From Candidatus Sulfuritelmatomonas gaucii (GTDB taxonomy: Bacteria > Acidobacteriota > Terriglobia > Terriglobales > Acidobacteriaceae): a stretch of DNA of 64,000 nucleotides. The notes beneath the pieces were generated by a model that was not told the origin of the DNA, did not search any database, and worked only from the letters and a program-made list of their open reading frames with translations. Positions within the stretch are counted from its first letter, which is position 1, and the number at the start of each line of letters is the position of its first letter. The stretch spans positions 119,868-183,867 of the forward strand of contig OKRB01000086.1 in the NCBI GenBank assembly GCA_900290245.1, given 5' to 3'. Shown here piece by piece: positions 35,368-43,132 of the stretch. Made by a program: the position numbers and the translations under genes.

Positions 35368-35404
35368 GAAAAACGGCCTCCGCTGATGGCAGAGGCCGTT
35401 TTGT
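35368..35404 (-). terminator. Intrinsic terminator of the tonB-exb-TPR operon
   Basis: An 11-bp perfect stem (35370-35380 AAAACGGCCTC with 35392-35402 GAGGCCGTTTT) around an 11-nt loop. Read on the minus strand the stem is followed by a T-rich run (TTTTTCTT), as for a rho-independent terminator. It lies just after the TPR-lipoprotein gene and before the GH31 gene, separating the two units. Confidence 0.85.
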
Positions 35405-35426
35405 ATTGACACAAAATCTCGAGCGC

Positions 35427-36260
35427 TTATTGCTCGCCACCGGTCCCCATGGTGATGCCACCGGGTTCCGCGTTTTTCTTCTGCTCGTTCGCCTTGCGCG
35501 CGCCCATCGCCTTCGTGGACCAGTCCTGAGCCTGCGCCAGATCCTGGTCTATTGCGGAATTGTTGCCGAAATCCACGTCGGCCTTCGCACGGTAAGCCAG
35601 GTTCATATAGACCATGGCATCGTCGTAGTTGGGGCGGTCGTCCACAGCCATGTTGAGATACTTCAGGCTCTCGTCGACCAGAGGCGCATTCTGGGGAACC
35701 AGCGGCTCCATGACCTTCTTCGGCACCTTGACGTTTCCTTTGCCGTCGTCGTTGAAGCCTGCCGGCTGCAAGGCCGCAAGCAGATTCTTGTGCGCTTCAG
35801 TCCAATCAATCACGCCGATTGTGTAAGCAGCTTCGGCGTCCTTGGGATCCACGGCCATGACCTTCTTTTGCCAGGACTTGGCATCTTCAAGCTGGTTGAC
35901 GCTGAAGTAAATGCCCGCGATCTGCTTCATGCTGTTGACATCGTTGGGATTGGTAGCCAGAACGTCTTTGAAGATGTTGATGGCCTGATTGGCGTTCTTC
36001 AAGTTTTCAGGCGTCGTCATTCCGGGAACGACATTTTGAGCAAGAGCAGTGGCCAGATACGTCTTTGCCATCGGCAGATTGGGATCGAGATCCGTTGCCT
36101 TCTGGAAGTGCTCAATTGCCTCGTCGTAGTGTGCGCTCTTGTAAGCGTCCACTCCCTTGTTCAACTGGTCACGGGCGGCAAGCTGGTTGCAACCACTCAT
36201 GCCCACCGCCATCCCTGCCAGAGTCATCGCGAACACCCAAAAACGTGCGGGTCCATTCAT
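35427..36260 (-). CDS. Tetratricopeptide-repeat lipoprotein
   Basis: A 277-residue lipoprotein with AAGGAGAAGG just before ATG 36260. The N-terminus is hydrophobic (WVFAMTLAGMAVGMSGC), with a lipobox cysteine at about residue 24. TPR repeats follow: QLNKGVDAYKSAHYDEAIEH, FQKATDLDPNLPMAKTYLAT, and later INIFKDVLATNPNDVNSMKQ and YLNMAVDDRPNYDDAMVYMN. The tail is charged and glycine-rich. It is the last gene of the tonB-exbB-exbD-exbD unit and probably helps assemble or link the energy-transduction complex, as TPR partners often do; that role is inferred from position only. Confidence 0.85.
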   Translation of the reverse strand: MNGPARFWVFAMTLAGMAVGMSGCNQLAARDQLNKGVDAYKSAHYDEAIEHFQKATDLDPNLPMAKTYLATALAQNVVPGMTTPENLKNANQAINIFKDVLATNPNDVNSMKQIAGIYFSVNQLEDAKSWQKKVMAVDPKDAEAAYTIGVIDWTEAHKNLLAALQPAGFNDDGKGNVKVPKKVMEPLVPQNAPLVDESLKYLNMAVDDRPNYDDAMVYMNLAYRAKADVDFGNNSAIDQDLAQAQDWSTKAMGARKANEQKKNAEPGGITMGTGGEQ

Positions 36261-36408
36261 GTTCTTATCCTTCTCCTTCAGGTGGAGCCCCGCGGGCTGC
36301 ACCTGGAATCTCTTGCCAACGGCCGCGCGCGGGATGAACCAAAGCCACGGCACGAAAAAATTGTTCTAATCTTCGTCTCCGGAGCAGTTGCTCGCGAAGA
36401 CGGCCCAA

Positions 36409-36843
36409 CTATTGGCCTTGCTGAATCTTGGGCGTCATCAACCCGATATGGTCCACGTTGGCAGACTTCGCGATATCGATGACATCCGCGATAGAGGCAA
36501 AGTTCACGTTGTCGTCGCCCTTGACAAACATCACGCGTTCGGCGCGGTTGGCATAGATTTCGGTCAACCTGGCCAGCAACTCGCCATGCGCCACATCCGT
36601 CTCGTTGATCTTGTACGCAGGGGCTTGCCCGCCGCGATAGAGCACCTGAACCACGATGGTCCTGTCTTGCTGCTGCTGTTGCTGCGGATTCTTGGGCGGC
36701 TGGGGCACCAGCGCTTCAAGGCCGTGCGGCACCGTGGGCACGATCACCATGAAGATGATCAACAACACCAGCAAGATGTCGATCATCGGCGTAACGTTGA
36801 TCTCGGACATGTTGCCGCCCGCCGAACCCATAGACATTGCCAT
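36409..36843 (-). CDS. ExbD/TolR biopolymer transport protein (second copy)
   Basis: A 144-residue single-span membrane protein that uses proton motive force with ExbB and TonB. The N-terminal span is VTPMIDILLVLLIIFMVIVP at about residues 16-35, with the proton-carrying aspartate in MIDILL. The periplasmic part includes YANRAERVMFVKGDDNVNFA and VIDIAKSANVDHIGLMT, as in ExbD. An internal stretch with glutamine runs (QQQQQQ) in the periplasmic domain is unusual. Two ExbD genes in tandem are common in Acidobacteriota operons of this type; they may form mixed dimers. Confidence 0.9.
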   Translation of the reverse strand: MAMSMGSAGGNMSEINVTPMIDILLVLLIIFMVIVPTVPHGLEALVPQPPKNPQQQQQQDRTIVVQVLYRGGQAPAYKINETDVAHGELLARLTEIYANRAERVMFVKGDDNVNFASIADVIDIAKSANVDHIGLMTPKIQQGQ

Positions 36844-36895
36844 GGCTTAAACTCCTCTTTTCCTCAAACCGTTATAGGTACAATCCCGACGCGAG

Positions 36896-37336
36896 TTACT
36901 CGCCGCCTTCAAGATTGCCCTGGCGCCTCTCTGTCAACAAGTTCACTGTTTCCACACCGGCGGTACGGACATCGTCGATGACATCTTCCACCGTGCGGAA
37001 CTGCGAACGAGAATCTGCGCGGACATAGATTGTCTTGTCGGTTCTGTCCGCCAGCCTGTCGCGCACCTGGCTGCCGATCTGACTGGGATCGATCCTGTCC
37101 TGGCCAAGGAACACCGCGCCGTCCCGAGTGACCGCGAGGACGATCGCGTCTGTCTTGTTGGCATCGGGCATGGCGATCGCGTTATTCACGGTGACCATGT
37201 CGATCTGCACCTTGTTCATGAGCATGGGGGTGATCACCATAAAGATGATCAAAAGCACCAGCATCACGTCGACCATGGGGGTGACGTTGATGTTGGAATT
37301 GATCTTCGAACCTTCGTTACGAACTGCGATTCCCAT
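36896..37336 (-). CDS. ExbD/TolR biopolymer transport protein (first copy)
   Basis: A 146-residue ExbD-like protein. The membrane span with the essential aspartate is VTPMVDVMLVLLIIFMVITP, residues 18-37. The periplasmic domain ends with TIYVRADSRSQFRTVEDVID, then DVRTAGVETVNLLTERRQ. It differs from the copy at 36409 in length and in lacking the glutamine run. Its gene lies 151 bp after exbB, across a strong hairpin, and 52 bp before the second exbD. It should work in the TonB-dependent uptake machinery. Confidence 0.9.
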   Translation of the reverse strand: MGIAVRNEGSKINSNINVTPMVDVMLVLLIIFMVITPMLMNKVQIDMVTVNNAIAMPDANKTDAIVLAVTRDGAVFLGQDRIDPSQIGSQVRDRLADRTDKTIYVRADSRSQFRTVEDVIDDVRTAGVETVNLLTERRQGNLEGGE

Positions 37337-37422
37337 TTTGGGGACTCCGTGCGTATTAAGTTTGTTTCGGATCTTCTCCGGTCTTGCGGAAAATCAAGCG
37401 CTCCGCGCGAACCTCAAATCGC

Positions 37423-37452
37423 GGGGCAGGAGAGATTCAACTCTCCCGCCCC
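37423..37452. other. Hairpin in the exbB-exbD gap
   Basis: GGGGCAGGAGAG (37423-37434) and CTCTCCCGCCCC (37441-37452) pair with a single A/C mismatch around the loop ATTCAA. On the coding strand no T-run follows. It lies between exbB and exbD, where a stability or attenuation element could set the excess of ExbB over ExbD; that function is inferred. Confidence 0.6.
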
Positions 37453-37487
37453 ACGCAGTGTCTCGCTCGAGCCAAGCCGCTTCGCTC

Positions 37488-38228
37488 TTAGCGCTTGTGG
37501 CTCTGCTTGATGAAGTAGTCGATCAGTTCGCTCGAGGAGTTATCCATCTCCACGTCGAAAGCTTCGACACGTCCGGTGAAATAGTTGAAGGCCATGACAG
37601 CCGGGATGGCCACGAGGAGGCCGAACGCCGTGGTGACCAGCGCTTCAGCGATGCCGCCCGCGACCGCGCCGATGCCCGAAGTCTTCTGGGTTGCGATCTG
37701 CTGGAAGGCGTGCAGAATGCCGACCACGGTGCCGAACAACCCGACGAACGGGGCCGTGGCGCCGATGGTTGCCAGCACCGAAAGCCCTCTCTTCAGCTTG
37801 GCGTGGACGATAGCCTCGGCCCGCTCGAGTGCCCGGCCTGAACTCTCAATGGTTTCCGCGGTGGCCGCGCCGGCAGAGATGCGGAACTCCTGAAGACCGG
37901 AGGTGACTACCTCGGCGAGGTGAGATTTCTTGCTGCGGTCGGCGATCTTGATGGCTTCTTCAAGCTTGTTTTCTTTCAGTGCGCCGGCTACTTTGGGCGC
38001 AAATTCGCGTGATTGCCTGCGCGCGGCGGAGAAATAGAGATACCGGTCGATCATAACGGCAAGGGACCAGACCGACTCAATAAACAGGATGATCGCCACG
38101 GAGCGAGCCAGCCACCCCATATGGTTCCAGAGGCCCAAGGGGCTGAAGCTGACCGTTTGCTCTTCCTGAAAAAGCGCCAGGCTGTTGACGGTGTGCGAAG
38201 CGAAGTGTGCGAGCTGAGCGAGAATCAC
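37488..38228 (-). CDS. exbB: MotA/TolQ/ExbB proton-channel protein
   Basis: A 246-residue membrane protein that forms the proton channel energising TonB. Three spans are visible: VAIILFIESVWSLAVMIDRY near residue 45, LSVLATIGATAPFVGLFGTV near 145, and AEALVTTAFGLLVAIPAVMA near 190, with the conserved threonine and proline (GATAPFVGLFGTVVGIL). A leading segment of about 35 residues precedes the first span. It sits between tonB and two exbD genes in one operon. By family stoichiometry ExbB is made in excess of ExbD. Confidence 0.93.
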   Translation of the reverse strand: MILAQLAHFASHTVNSLALFQEEQTVSFSPLGLWNHMGWLARSVAIILFIESVWSLAVMIDRYLYFSAARRQSREFAPKVAGALKENKLEEAIKIADRSKKSHLAEVVTSGLQEFRISAGAATAETIESSGRALERAEAIVHAKLKRGLSVLATIGATAPFVGLFGTVVGILHAFQQIATQKTSGIGAVAGGIAEALVTTAFGLLVAIPAVMAFNYFTGRVEAFDVEMDNSSSELIDYFIKQSHKR

Positions 38229-38293
38229 TGAATCGTTCCTCCTAAGGAGATTCTTTTGAACTGGATTGAACCCGCCAGGGCGGGTGTTTCAGT

Positions 38294-38322
38294 GGAATGC
38301 GGTCCTTGCGAATTCGCATTCC
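38294..38322. other. Hairpin in the tonB-exbB gap
   Basis: GGAATGCG (38294-38301) pairs with CGCATTCC (38315-38322). The loop ends in a GCGAATTCGC palindrome (38308-38317) that competes with the long stem. A second small hairpin, CCCGCC/GGCGGG, lies at about 38270-38285, just nearer to exbB. Together they make the 142-bp gap highly structured. Confidence 0.5.
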
Positions 38323-38370
38323 GGTCAAAAAGCAACGCCCCCTACCAAAATCAGCAGGGAGCTAATACGT

Positions 38371-39090
38371 TTACCCACCCAGGGTAAAGATAACGTTGAC
38401 GGTGGTTTCAACCTCGACCGGCTCATTGTTGAGCAGGTAGGGCCGATAGCGCCATTGCCTCACGGCATCCTCCGCCGACTGTTGTAGCATGGCGGGTCCG
38501 CTCACCACTTTAAGTCCTTCAATCGTTCCTGACTTGGAGATTGTGGCCTGGAGCACGACCGTGCCCTGCACGCGCGCGGCTTTGGCGATCGGCGGATAGA
38601 CAGGTATGGTTTTTTGAATCAACATACCCACGGCCACGCCGGCCGAAATATTCACCTTCTTGGGAGGAGCCGCTTTGACTTTGGGGCCGTTGCCTTCACC
38701 AAACAGGCTGCCCATGACGCCGGAGCCGCTGCCGCCCATGCCTTCCATGCCGGCCACGCCAAAGCTGGATGGCGGTGCTTCCTTCTGCGACACCATCTCA
38801 ATGTTTTTCGGAATCCGCGTCGGAGCCGTCAGCTGATTGTTCATCATCTCTGACTGCACATGGACGATGTGCACTTCAGGCGGCGGAGGCGGTGGAGGCG
38901 GTGGGGGTGGAGGTGGTGGCAGGGTCAAGACCGTTGCCATCAACTCTGTTGGAAGCGCCTCAGGATAGATCAACGGAATGAGAACCAAGAGAACGAGCAC
39001 TGCAAAGTTAATGCCGCCTGTAAAAAGCATCCAACGGCCGCTCTTGGTTTTGATCCTTTTTCCGGATTCGAATGTGGAGTCTTCAAACAT
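38371..39090 (-). CDS. tonB: Energy transducer TonB
   Basis: TonB, 239 residues, links the ExbB/ExbD motor to outer-membrane receptors. The cytoplasmic tail (residues 1-18) is followed by the anchor helix GGINFAVLVLLVLIPLIYPE. An uninterrupted run of 14 prolines spans the periplasm, shorter than in most TonBs. The C-terminal domain shows VYPPIAKAARVQGTVVLQAT, then ISKSGTIEGLKVVSGPAML and QWRYRPYLLNNEPVEVETTV. It is first in the operon tonB-exbB-exbD-exbD-TPR. The GMEGMGGSGSGVMG linker is glycine-rich and unusual. Confidence 0.93.
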   Translation of the reverse strand: MFEDSTFESGKRIKTKSGRWMLFTGGINFAVLVLLVLIPLIYPEALPTELMATVLTLPPPPPPPPPPPPPPEVHIVHVQSEMMNNQLTAPTRIPKNIEMVSQKEAPPSSFGVAGMEGMGGSGSGVMGSLFGEGNGPKVKAAPPKKVNISAGVAVGMLIQKTIPVYPPIAKAARVQGTVVLQATISKSGTIEGLKVVSGPAMLQQSAEDAVRQWRYRPYLLNNEPVEVETTVNVIFTLGG

Positions 39091-39224
39091 AGCCAGCCTC
39101 TGGGATCGGGTTTGTTACTCCTATTTTAGACACCGGGGGAAAGGTAATTGTTCCCAGCGGCAAAATATTGCCGTCCAGGAGCGAAACAACCTTAACAGAA
39201 CTCCGCGTCCCCTGCAAAAAGTGC

Positions 39225-39240
39225 TGCAAAACTGGTGCAA
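39225..39240 (-). promoter_or_regulatory. Weak sigma-54-like site upstream of tonB
   Basis: On the minus strand TTGCACCAGTTTTGCA resembles the sigma-54 pattern TGGCAC-N5-TTGCA except that the nearly invariant GG is TG. A second TTGCAG follows. The 271-bp gap before tonB otherwise shows nothing definite, so this is a low-confidence call. Confidence 0.2.
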
Positions 39241-39361
39241 TTCCCGGGCCCTTTCCACGCCTGCCCGACGCCTTCTTCCGCCCGGTTCTGCGCACGTCGG
39301 CCGGCGATTCTGGGAACCGGTTTCCGGTCGACCTTTCTGCGCATTTCGAGCTCATACTGTT

Positions 39362-40333
39362 TCAAGCCTTCCCGCGTCTCGCGGCTGGGAGCGAGGCAAC
39401 CTTCCCCTTGCCCGCGCGGAACTGCTGCCAGGCAACGAGCATGGGTGAAGCCACCGCGATCGACGAATAGGTCCCAATCAGAATCCCTATGACAAGAGCG
39501 AATGAGAAGCCGTTCAGCACCTGGCCGCCGAAGATGAACAGCGAGAGTACAGTGAGGAAGGTGAGGCCCGAAGTGAGCACGGTCCGGCTCAGCGTCTGGT
39601 TGATACTGCGATTGACAAGGTCGGGGAGTGGCTCGCGCCGGCTGATGCGTAGGTTTTCGCGGATGCGGTCAAACACCACGATCGTGTCGTTCATCGAGTA
39701 GCCCACCAGGGTGAGAATGGCGGCAATGACGGTAAGGCTGATCTCACGGCCTGTAAGCGCGAAAGCGCCCACGGTGATCAACGTGTCGTGGAAGCAGGCC
39801 ACCACCGCGGCCACGCCGTAGATCAGCTGAAAACGAAACCAAAGATAGATCAGCATGCCCGCCATGGAATAAAGGGTGGCGAGGGTGGCCTGTTTCTCGA
39901 GTTGATGGCCCACTGTGGGCCCGACCACGTCCACTTTCACCCCGGTGGTGGGGTTGAAGTAATTGTTGTAGTGGGCCTGCAGCGCCGATTCGATCTGCGC
40001 GCGGCCTGCGTCGAGCGCCGCTTCGTTGCTCTGCTCCGGCAGGCTGATGAGGACTTCGTGATTCGCCGCTGCGCCGAAGATCTGCATCGTTGCGCCCTTG
40101 ACGCCTGCGGCATCAATGGCATGGCGAATCGCATCGATGTCGGGCGGGTTCGAAAACTTCACGTCCACCTGCGTACCGCCCTGGAAATCGACGCCCAGCG
40201 GAACAGGGCTGCCGATATGCTGCCAATTCCAGCTCATCTTCACAATGCCGGCCACGCTAAAAACCATGGAAAAGGCAAGAAAGTACCACTTCCATCCCAA
40301 CCAGTTCACATTTGGTCTGTGAAAGAATTCCAC
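39362..40333 (-). CDS. secF: Protein translocase subunit SecF
   Basis: SecF, 323 residues, acts with SecD and YajC to pull exported proteins across the inner membrane using proton motive force. The first helix (WYFLAFSMVFSVAGIVKM) is followed by a periplasmic domain of about 110 residues beginning GVDFQGGTQVDVKF. Five more helices carry the signature GYSMNDTIVVFDRIRENLR, typical of both SecD and SecF. The C-terminus is basic. It follows secD after an 84-bp gap that contains a heptamer array. Confidence 0.95.
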   Translation of the reverse strand: MEFFHRPNVNWLGWKWYFLAFSMVFSVAGIVKMSWNWQHIGSPVPLGVDFQGGTQVDVKFSNPPDIDAIRHAIDAAGVKGATMQIFGAAANHEVLISLPEQSNEAALDAGRAQIESALQAHYNNYFNPTTGVKVDVVGPTVGHQLEKQATLATLYSMAGMLIYLWFRFQLIYGVAAVVACFHDTLITVGAFALTGREISLTVIAAILTLVGYSMNDTIVVFDRIRENLRISRREPLPDLVNRSINQTLSRTVLTSGLTFLTVLSLFIFGGQVLNGFSFALVIGILIGTYSSIAVASPMLVAWQQFRAGKGKVASLPAARRGKA

Positions 40334-40353
40334 CGTTTCTCTTCCCTTCTCGT

Positions 40354-40420
40354 GAGCTGTCAGCTCTCAGCTTCCAGCTTCTATTCCCTTGTCCCTACGT
40401 CCGTTAGTCCCTCGTCCCTA
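40354..40420. repeat. Degenerate heptamer array in the secD-secF gap
   Basis: Units GAGCTGT, CAGCTCT, CAGCTTC, CAGCTTC, TATTCCC (40354-40388), then TTGTCCC and TACGTCC, and 7-8-bp units ending CGTCCCTAG, fill the gap. The period is plain in the first half and slips to 8 bp in the second. Confidence 0.6.
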
Positions 40421-42070
40421 GATCGATACCATCTCGCCCGGCTTCAAGTTATTCAGATGCGCTTCAAAGATCACGCGCGAGACAAAAACCGCCGTGAACA
40501 GGTTGGCCGCCAAACCAACGGTCAGGGTAGTAGCAAATCCCTTGACCGGACCGGTGCCAAAGATGAATAGGATCGCCGCCGAGACAATGGTGGTAACGTG
40601 CGTATCAACAATCGTGACCCACGCACGGGCAAAGCCCTGGTCCACGGCTGCCGAAGCCGACTTGCCGGCGCGAATTTCTTCACGGATGCGCTCGAAAATC
40701 AGCACGTTCGAGTCAACGCCCATACCAATGGTGAGGATGACGCCGGCAATGCCCGGCAGCGTCAAGGTAAGAACCAGACCGCCTCCACCACCAGCTGACG
40801 ATATTGCACTGGATAGCCCCATGATGCCGAGCAGAATGATCAGATTCAGGACCAGCGCCAGGTCGGCGTTGATGCCTGAGCCACGGTAGTAGACGAGCAT
40901 GAAAATCATGACGAGAACAAAGCCGACCACGGCGGCGGTAACGCCCTCGCGGATGGAATCAGCACCCAGCGTCGCACCCACCGTGTTCTCGTCAATGTAG
41001 GTGAGGGATGCCGGGAGAGCGCCGGTGCGCAGCAGCTTGGAGAGTTCCATGACTTCGTTCTGGCTGAAGCTGCCCTCGATCAGTCCGCTGTCGCGAATCG
41101 CGCTCTTGATGACCGCTACTTCACGCACTGTCCCGCCCATCATCACGGCCATGTTGCGGCCAACATTGGCGCTGGTAAAGTTCCAGAATTTGTCACCGGC
41201 TTCGTCCGTCAGGGTGAAATTCACCTGTCTTTGACCGGTGTTTGAATTCACGCCGGGCTCGGCGGAACGGAAGTCGCTGCCTTCGACAACTGGAGTGCGC
41301 TCGAGAATGTAGTAGGCAGTGCCGCTCGTACCGGCCAGTTCGCCGGAACTCGGCAGAATCTCCTGCTCGGGCGGAAGTGCACCGTTCACACTGGCGAGGG
41401 CGGCATCCTGACTGGGGAACGGACCGCCTTCGACGGCATGAATCTCAAGCCTCGCCGTGGATTTGATGATGTTCTCCACCTGGTCCAGGTCGCTGATGCC
41501 GGGCAGTTCGACGAGAATCTGGTTTGCGCCCAGGCCGTACTCCTGGATCAGCGGCTCGCTCACACCCAACGCATCCACCCGGTCGCGAATGGTTTCGATC
41601 GCCTGGTCGACCGTCCTTTTGTCCAGATCGCTTTCGTAGATCGGCTTCATGGTAAGCGTCCAGGTATTGTTGGGGCCGCCGGAAAGGTCGTACTCGTTGG
41701 CATACTTGTTGCTCTGGAGCAGCGTGTTCACAGCGTCGGATTGCGCGGGGGCCGTGCCTTCGATCCGGATCACATCGGGCTTATTCGGATCAGGCTTGTA
41801 AACCTGCGAGAAGGTCAGGTTGGCCTTCTTCATGCTTTGCTGAATATCCTGCGCTGTGTTGTCGGTTTCATCGTTGATGGCGTCGGCGACCTGCACCTTC
41901 AGGATCAGGTGCGCGCCCCCTTGCAGATCCAGGCCGAGGTGAATGCGGCTGGATATGGCGCTCAGCAAGGCTTTCCCGCTGAGGCCTGATGGAATTCCAA
42001 AGATGCCGTACAGGCAGAGCAAAAGAACGGCGATGATCAAGGCAATTTTGTTTTTGAGATTCTTTTTCAT
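40418..42070 (-). CDS. secD: Protein translocase subunit SecD
   Basis: SecD, 550 residues, is the larger partner of SecF. The N-terminal helix KIALIIAVLLLCLYGIFGIP is followed by the LDLQGGAHLILKVQ motif and a periplasmic domain of about 300 residues. Five helices complete it, with the signature TIGMGVDSNVLIFERIREEI near residue 445. The frame opens at 42097, but the membrane anchor begins right after ATG 42070. The gene sits between yajC and secF, the standard order yajC-secD-secF. Confidence 0.95.
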   Translation of the reverse strand: MKKNLKNKIALIIAVLLLCLYGIFGIPSGLSGKALLSAISSRIHLGLDLQGGAHLILKVQVADAINDETDNTAQDIQQSMKKANLTFSQVYKPDPNKPDVIRIEGTAPAQSDAVNTLLQSNKYANEYDLSGGPNNTWTLTMKPIYESDLDKRTVDQAIETIRDRVDALGVSEPLIQEYGLGANQILVELPGISDLDQVENIIKSTARLEIHAVEGGPFPSQDAALASVNGALPPEQEILPSSGELAGTSGTAYYILERTPVVEGSDFRSAEPGVNSNTGQRQVNFTLTDEAGDKFWNFTSANVGRNMAVMMGGTVREVAVIKSAIRDSGLIEGSFSQNEVMELSKLLRTGALPASLTYIDENTVGATLGADSIREGVTAAVVGFVLVMIFMLVYYRGSGINADLALVLNLIILLGIMGLSSAISSAGGGGGLVLTLTLPGIAGVILTIGMGVDSNVLIFERIREEIRAGKSASAAVDQGFARAWVTIVDTHVTTIVSAAILFIFGTGPVKGFATTLTVGLAANLFTAVFVSRVIFEAHLNNLKPGEMVSI

Positions 42071-42118
42071 GGTTCCGATTCCCTGGTCCGAGTCCAAAAG
42101 GCCAAAACGCGGAGGGCC

Positions 42119-42451
42119 CTATGAGTTCGAAGCATCCTCCTGAGTGGTGACCGAAGCGATCGCACTCTTGGATACTTCCAATTTCAGATTGTCGGGCGGG
42201 ACGCGAATCACAATCGCGTCGTCTTTGATCGACATGATGGTTCCCCGGATGCCGCCGGCGGTGGTCACGCGGTCTCCGGATTTGATGCCCCCCATCATCT
42301 GCTGCCACTGCTTTTGCCGCTTCTGCTGCGGACGGATCAACAGCAGGTAAAACAGCGGGATCAACAGCAAAATGGGAAGCAGCATGGAAAAGCCGTTTGC
42401 CGCTCCAGGGGCAGGCGTCGCCCACAATGCAAAACTCGTAACTGCGTTCAT
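42119..42451 (-). CDS. yajC: Preprotein translocase subunit YajC
   Basis: YajC, 110 residues, a small partner of SecDF. One N-terminal membrane helix (SMLLPILLLIPLFYLLLIRP, about residues 22-41) is followed by the cytosolic KRQKQWQQMMGGIKSGDRVT and GGIRGTIMSIKDDAIVIRVP, which match the family. ATG 42451 is the best start; the frame reaches 42523 over a low-complexity cysteine/proline stretch. It starts the yajC-secD-secF unit. The tRNA-guanine transglycosylase gene often found upstream is absent. Confidence 0.93.
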   Translation of the reverse strand: MNAVTSFALWATPAPGAANGFSMLLPILLLIPLFYLLLIRPQQKRQKQWQQMMGGIKSGDRVTTAGGIRGTIMSIKDDAIVIRVPPDNLKLEVSKSAIASVTTQEDASNS

Positions 42452-42976
42452 GTTTGGTTCGCGTCCTTCACTCGCCCCCGCGTCCGGCGCTGCCCGGCTT
42501 GGGGCGCAGGCACACCCGGCCATTTTGCCGGCACCTGAAAAGAAGATTTGTCTCCGGGAAATGTCCTCAGGCCTCAGTCATCTCCGGCCCAGGCTCTGGA
42601 GGAGGGTTGGGCTGCGCAAACCGGAAACCAGGAATCCCTGCCCGCTTGCGCTTCTTCACCCTACTGCCGCCAGCTTCCTTTTCGACATAGCAGTTCTCTC
42701 GCAATCCAGACCGAAGAAAACCGGCTTACACCACCCCGGTCCTGCCTGGGTTGCCAAGAAAGAATGCCTAACTAGATAAGAAATGTGCGGCCGGTTCGGT
42801 GTCAAGGTACCGGAAGAGCCAGCCGATAGCTTCGGCCGAGCACTCGTCGGTTTATATAGCCCTTATGAATTGGCTACTCCTCCTTCATTGCGAGAGGCGT
42901 GGACTGGATGCATGCGGTCTTCCTGCGTGGATCGACGGATGTTGCCCGCAGGGCGGCGGAAAGGGGCATCGTTGCC
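42452..42976. other. Intergenic region upstream of yajC, no convincing gene
   Basis: No coding frame here has convincing composition. Plus-strand frames of 67-135 codons are rich in cysteine, proline and arginine without domain features. A small hairpin CCGGC/GCCGG lies near 42517-42532. A stub beginning MCGRF at 42783 recalls the start of HMCES/YedK proteins but loses similarity at once. The region probably holds the yajC-secDF promoter; I could not find a strong one. Confidence 0.4.
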
Positions 42977-43132
42977 ATGGCGGTAGATGTTCGTCCCGAA
43001 GGCCTCTTGCTCATCCCAGCGGCCTTTGCCATCTGCTTCATGTTGTGGGGTGCTTTGGCACTGGTGGAAGGAAGAAAAGCGCCAACGCTTTACGGACGAC
43101 CTCAATCCTCGTGCGCGGTTGGATCCCAGTAG
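42977..43132 (+). CDS. Possible small membrane protein (51 residues)
   Basis: From ATG 42977 the frame encodes a short polar start, a hydrophobic helix (GLLLIPAAFAICFMLWGALA), then the basic VEGRKAPTLYGRPQ and a stop at 43130. It overlaps the end of the convergent FmdE gene by 31 bp. A longer version from 42899 is possible. The helix and normal codon use argue for reality; the lack of a good ribosome site and of any family argues against. Confidence 0.3.
   Translation: MAVDVRPEGLLLIPAAFAICFMLWGALALVEGRKAPTLYGRPQSSCAVGSQ

Noticed and set aside
42372-42779. A plus-strand frame of 135 codons upstream of yajC
   Set aside because: It overlaps yajC antisense and is proline/cysteine/arginine-rich without features; judged non-coding.
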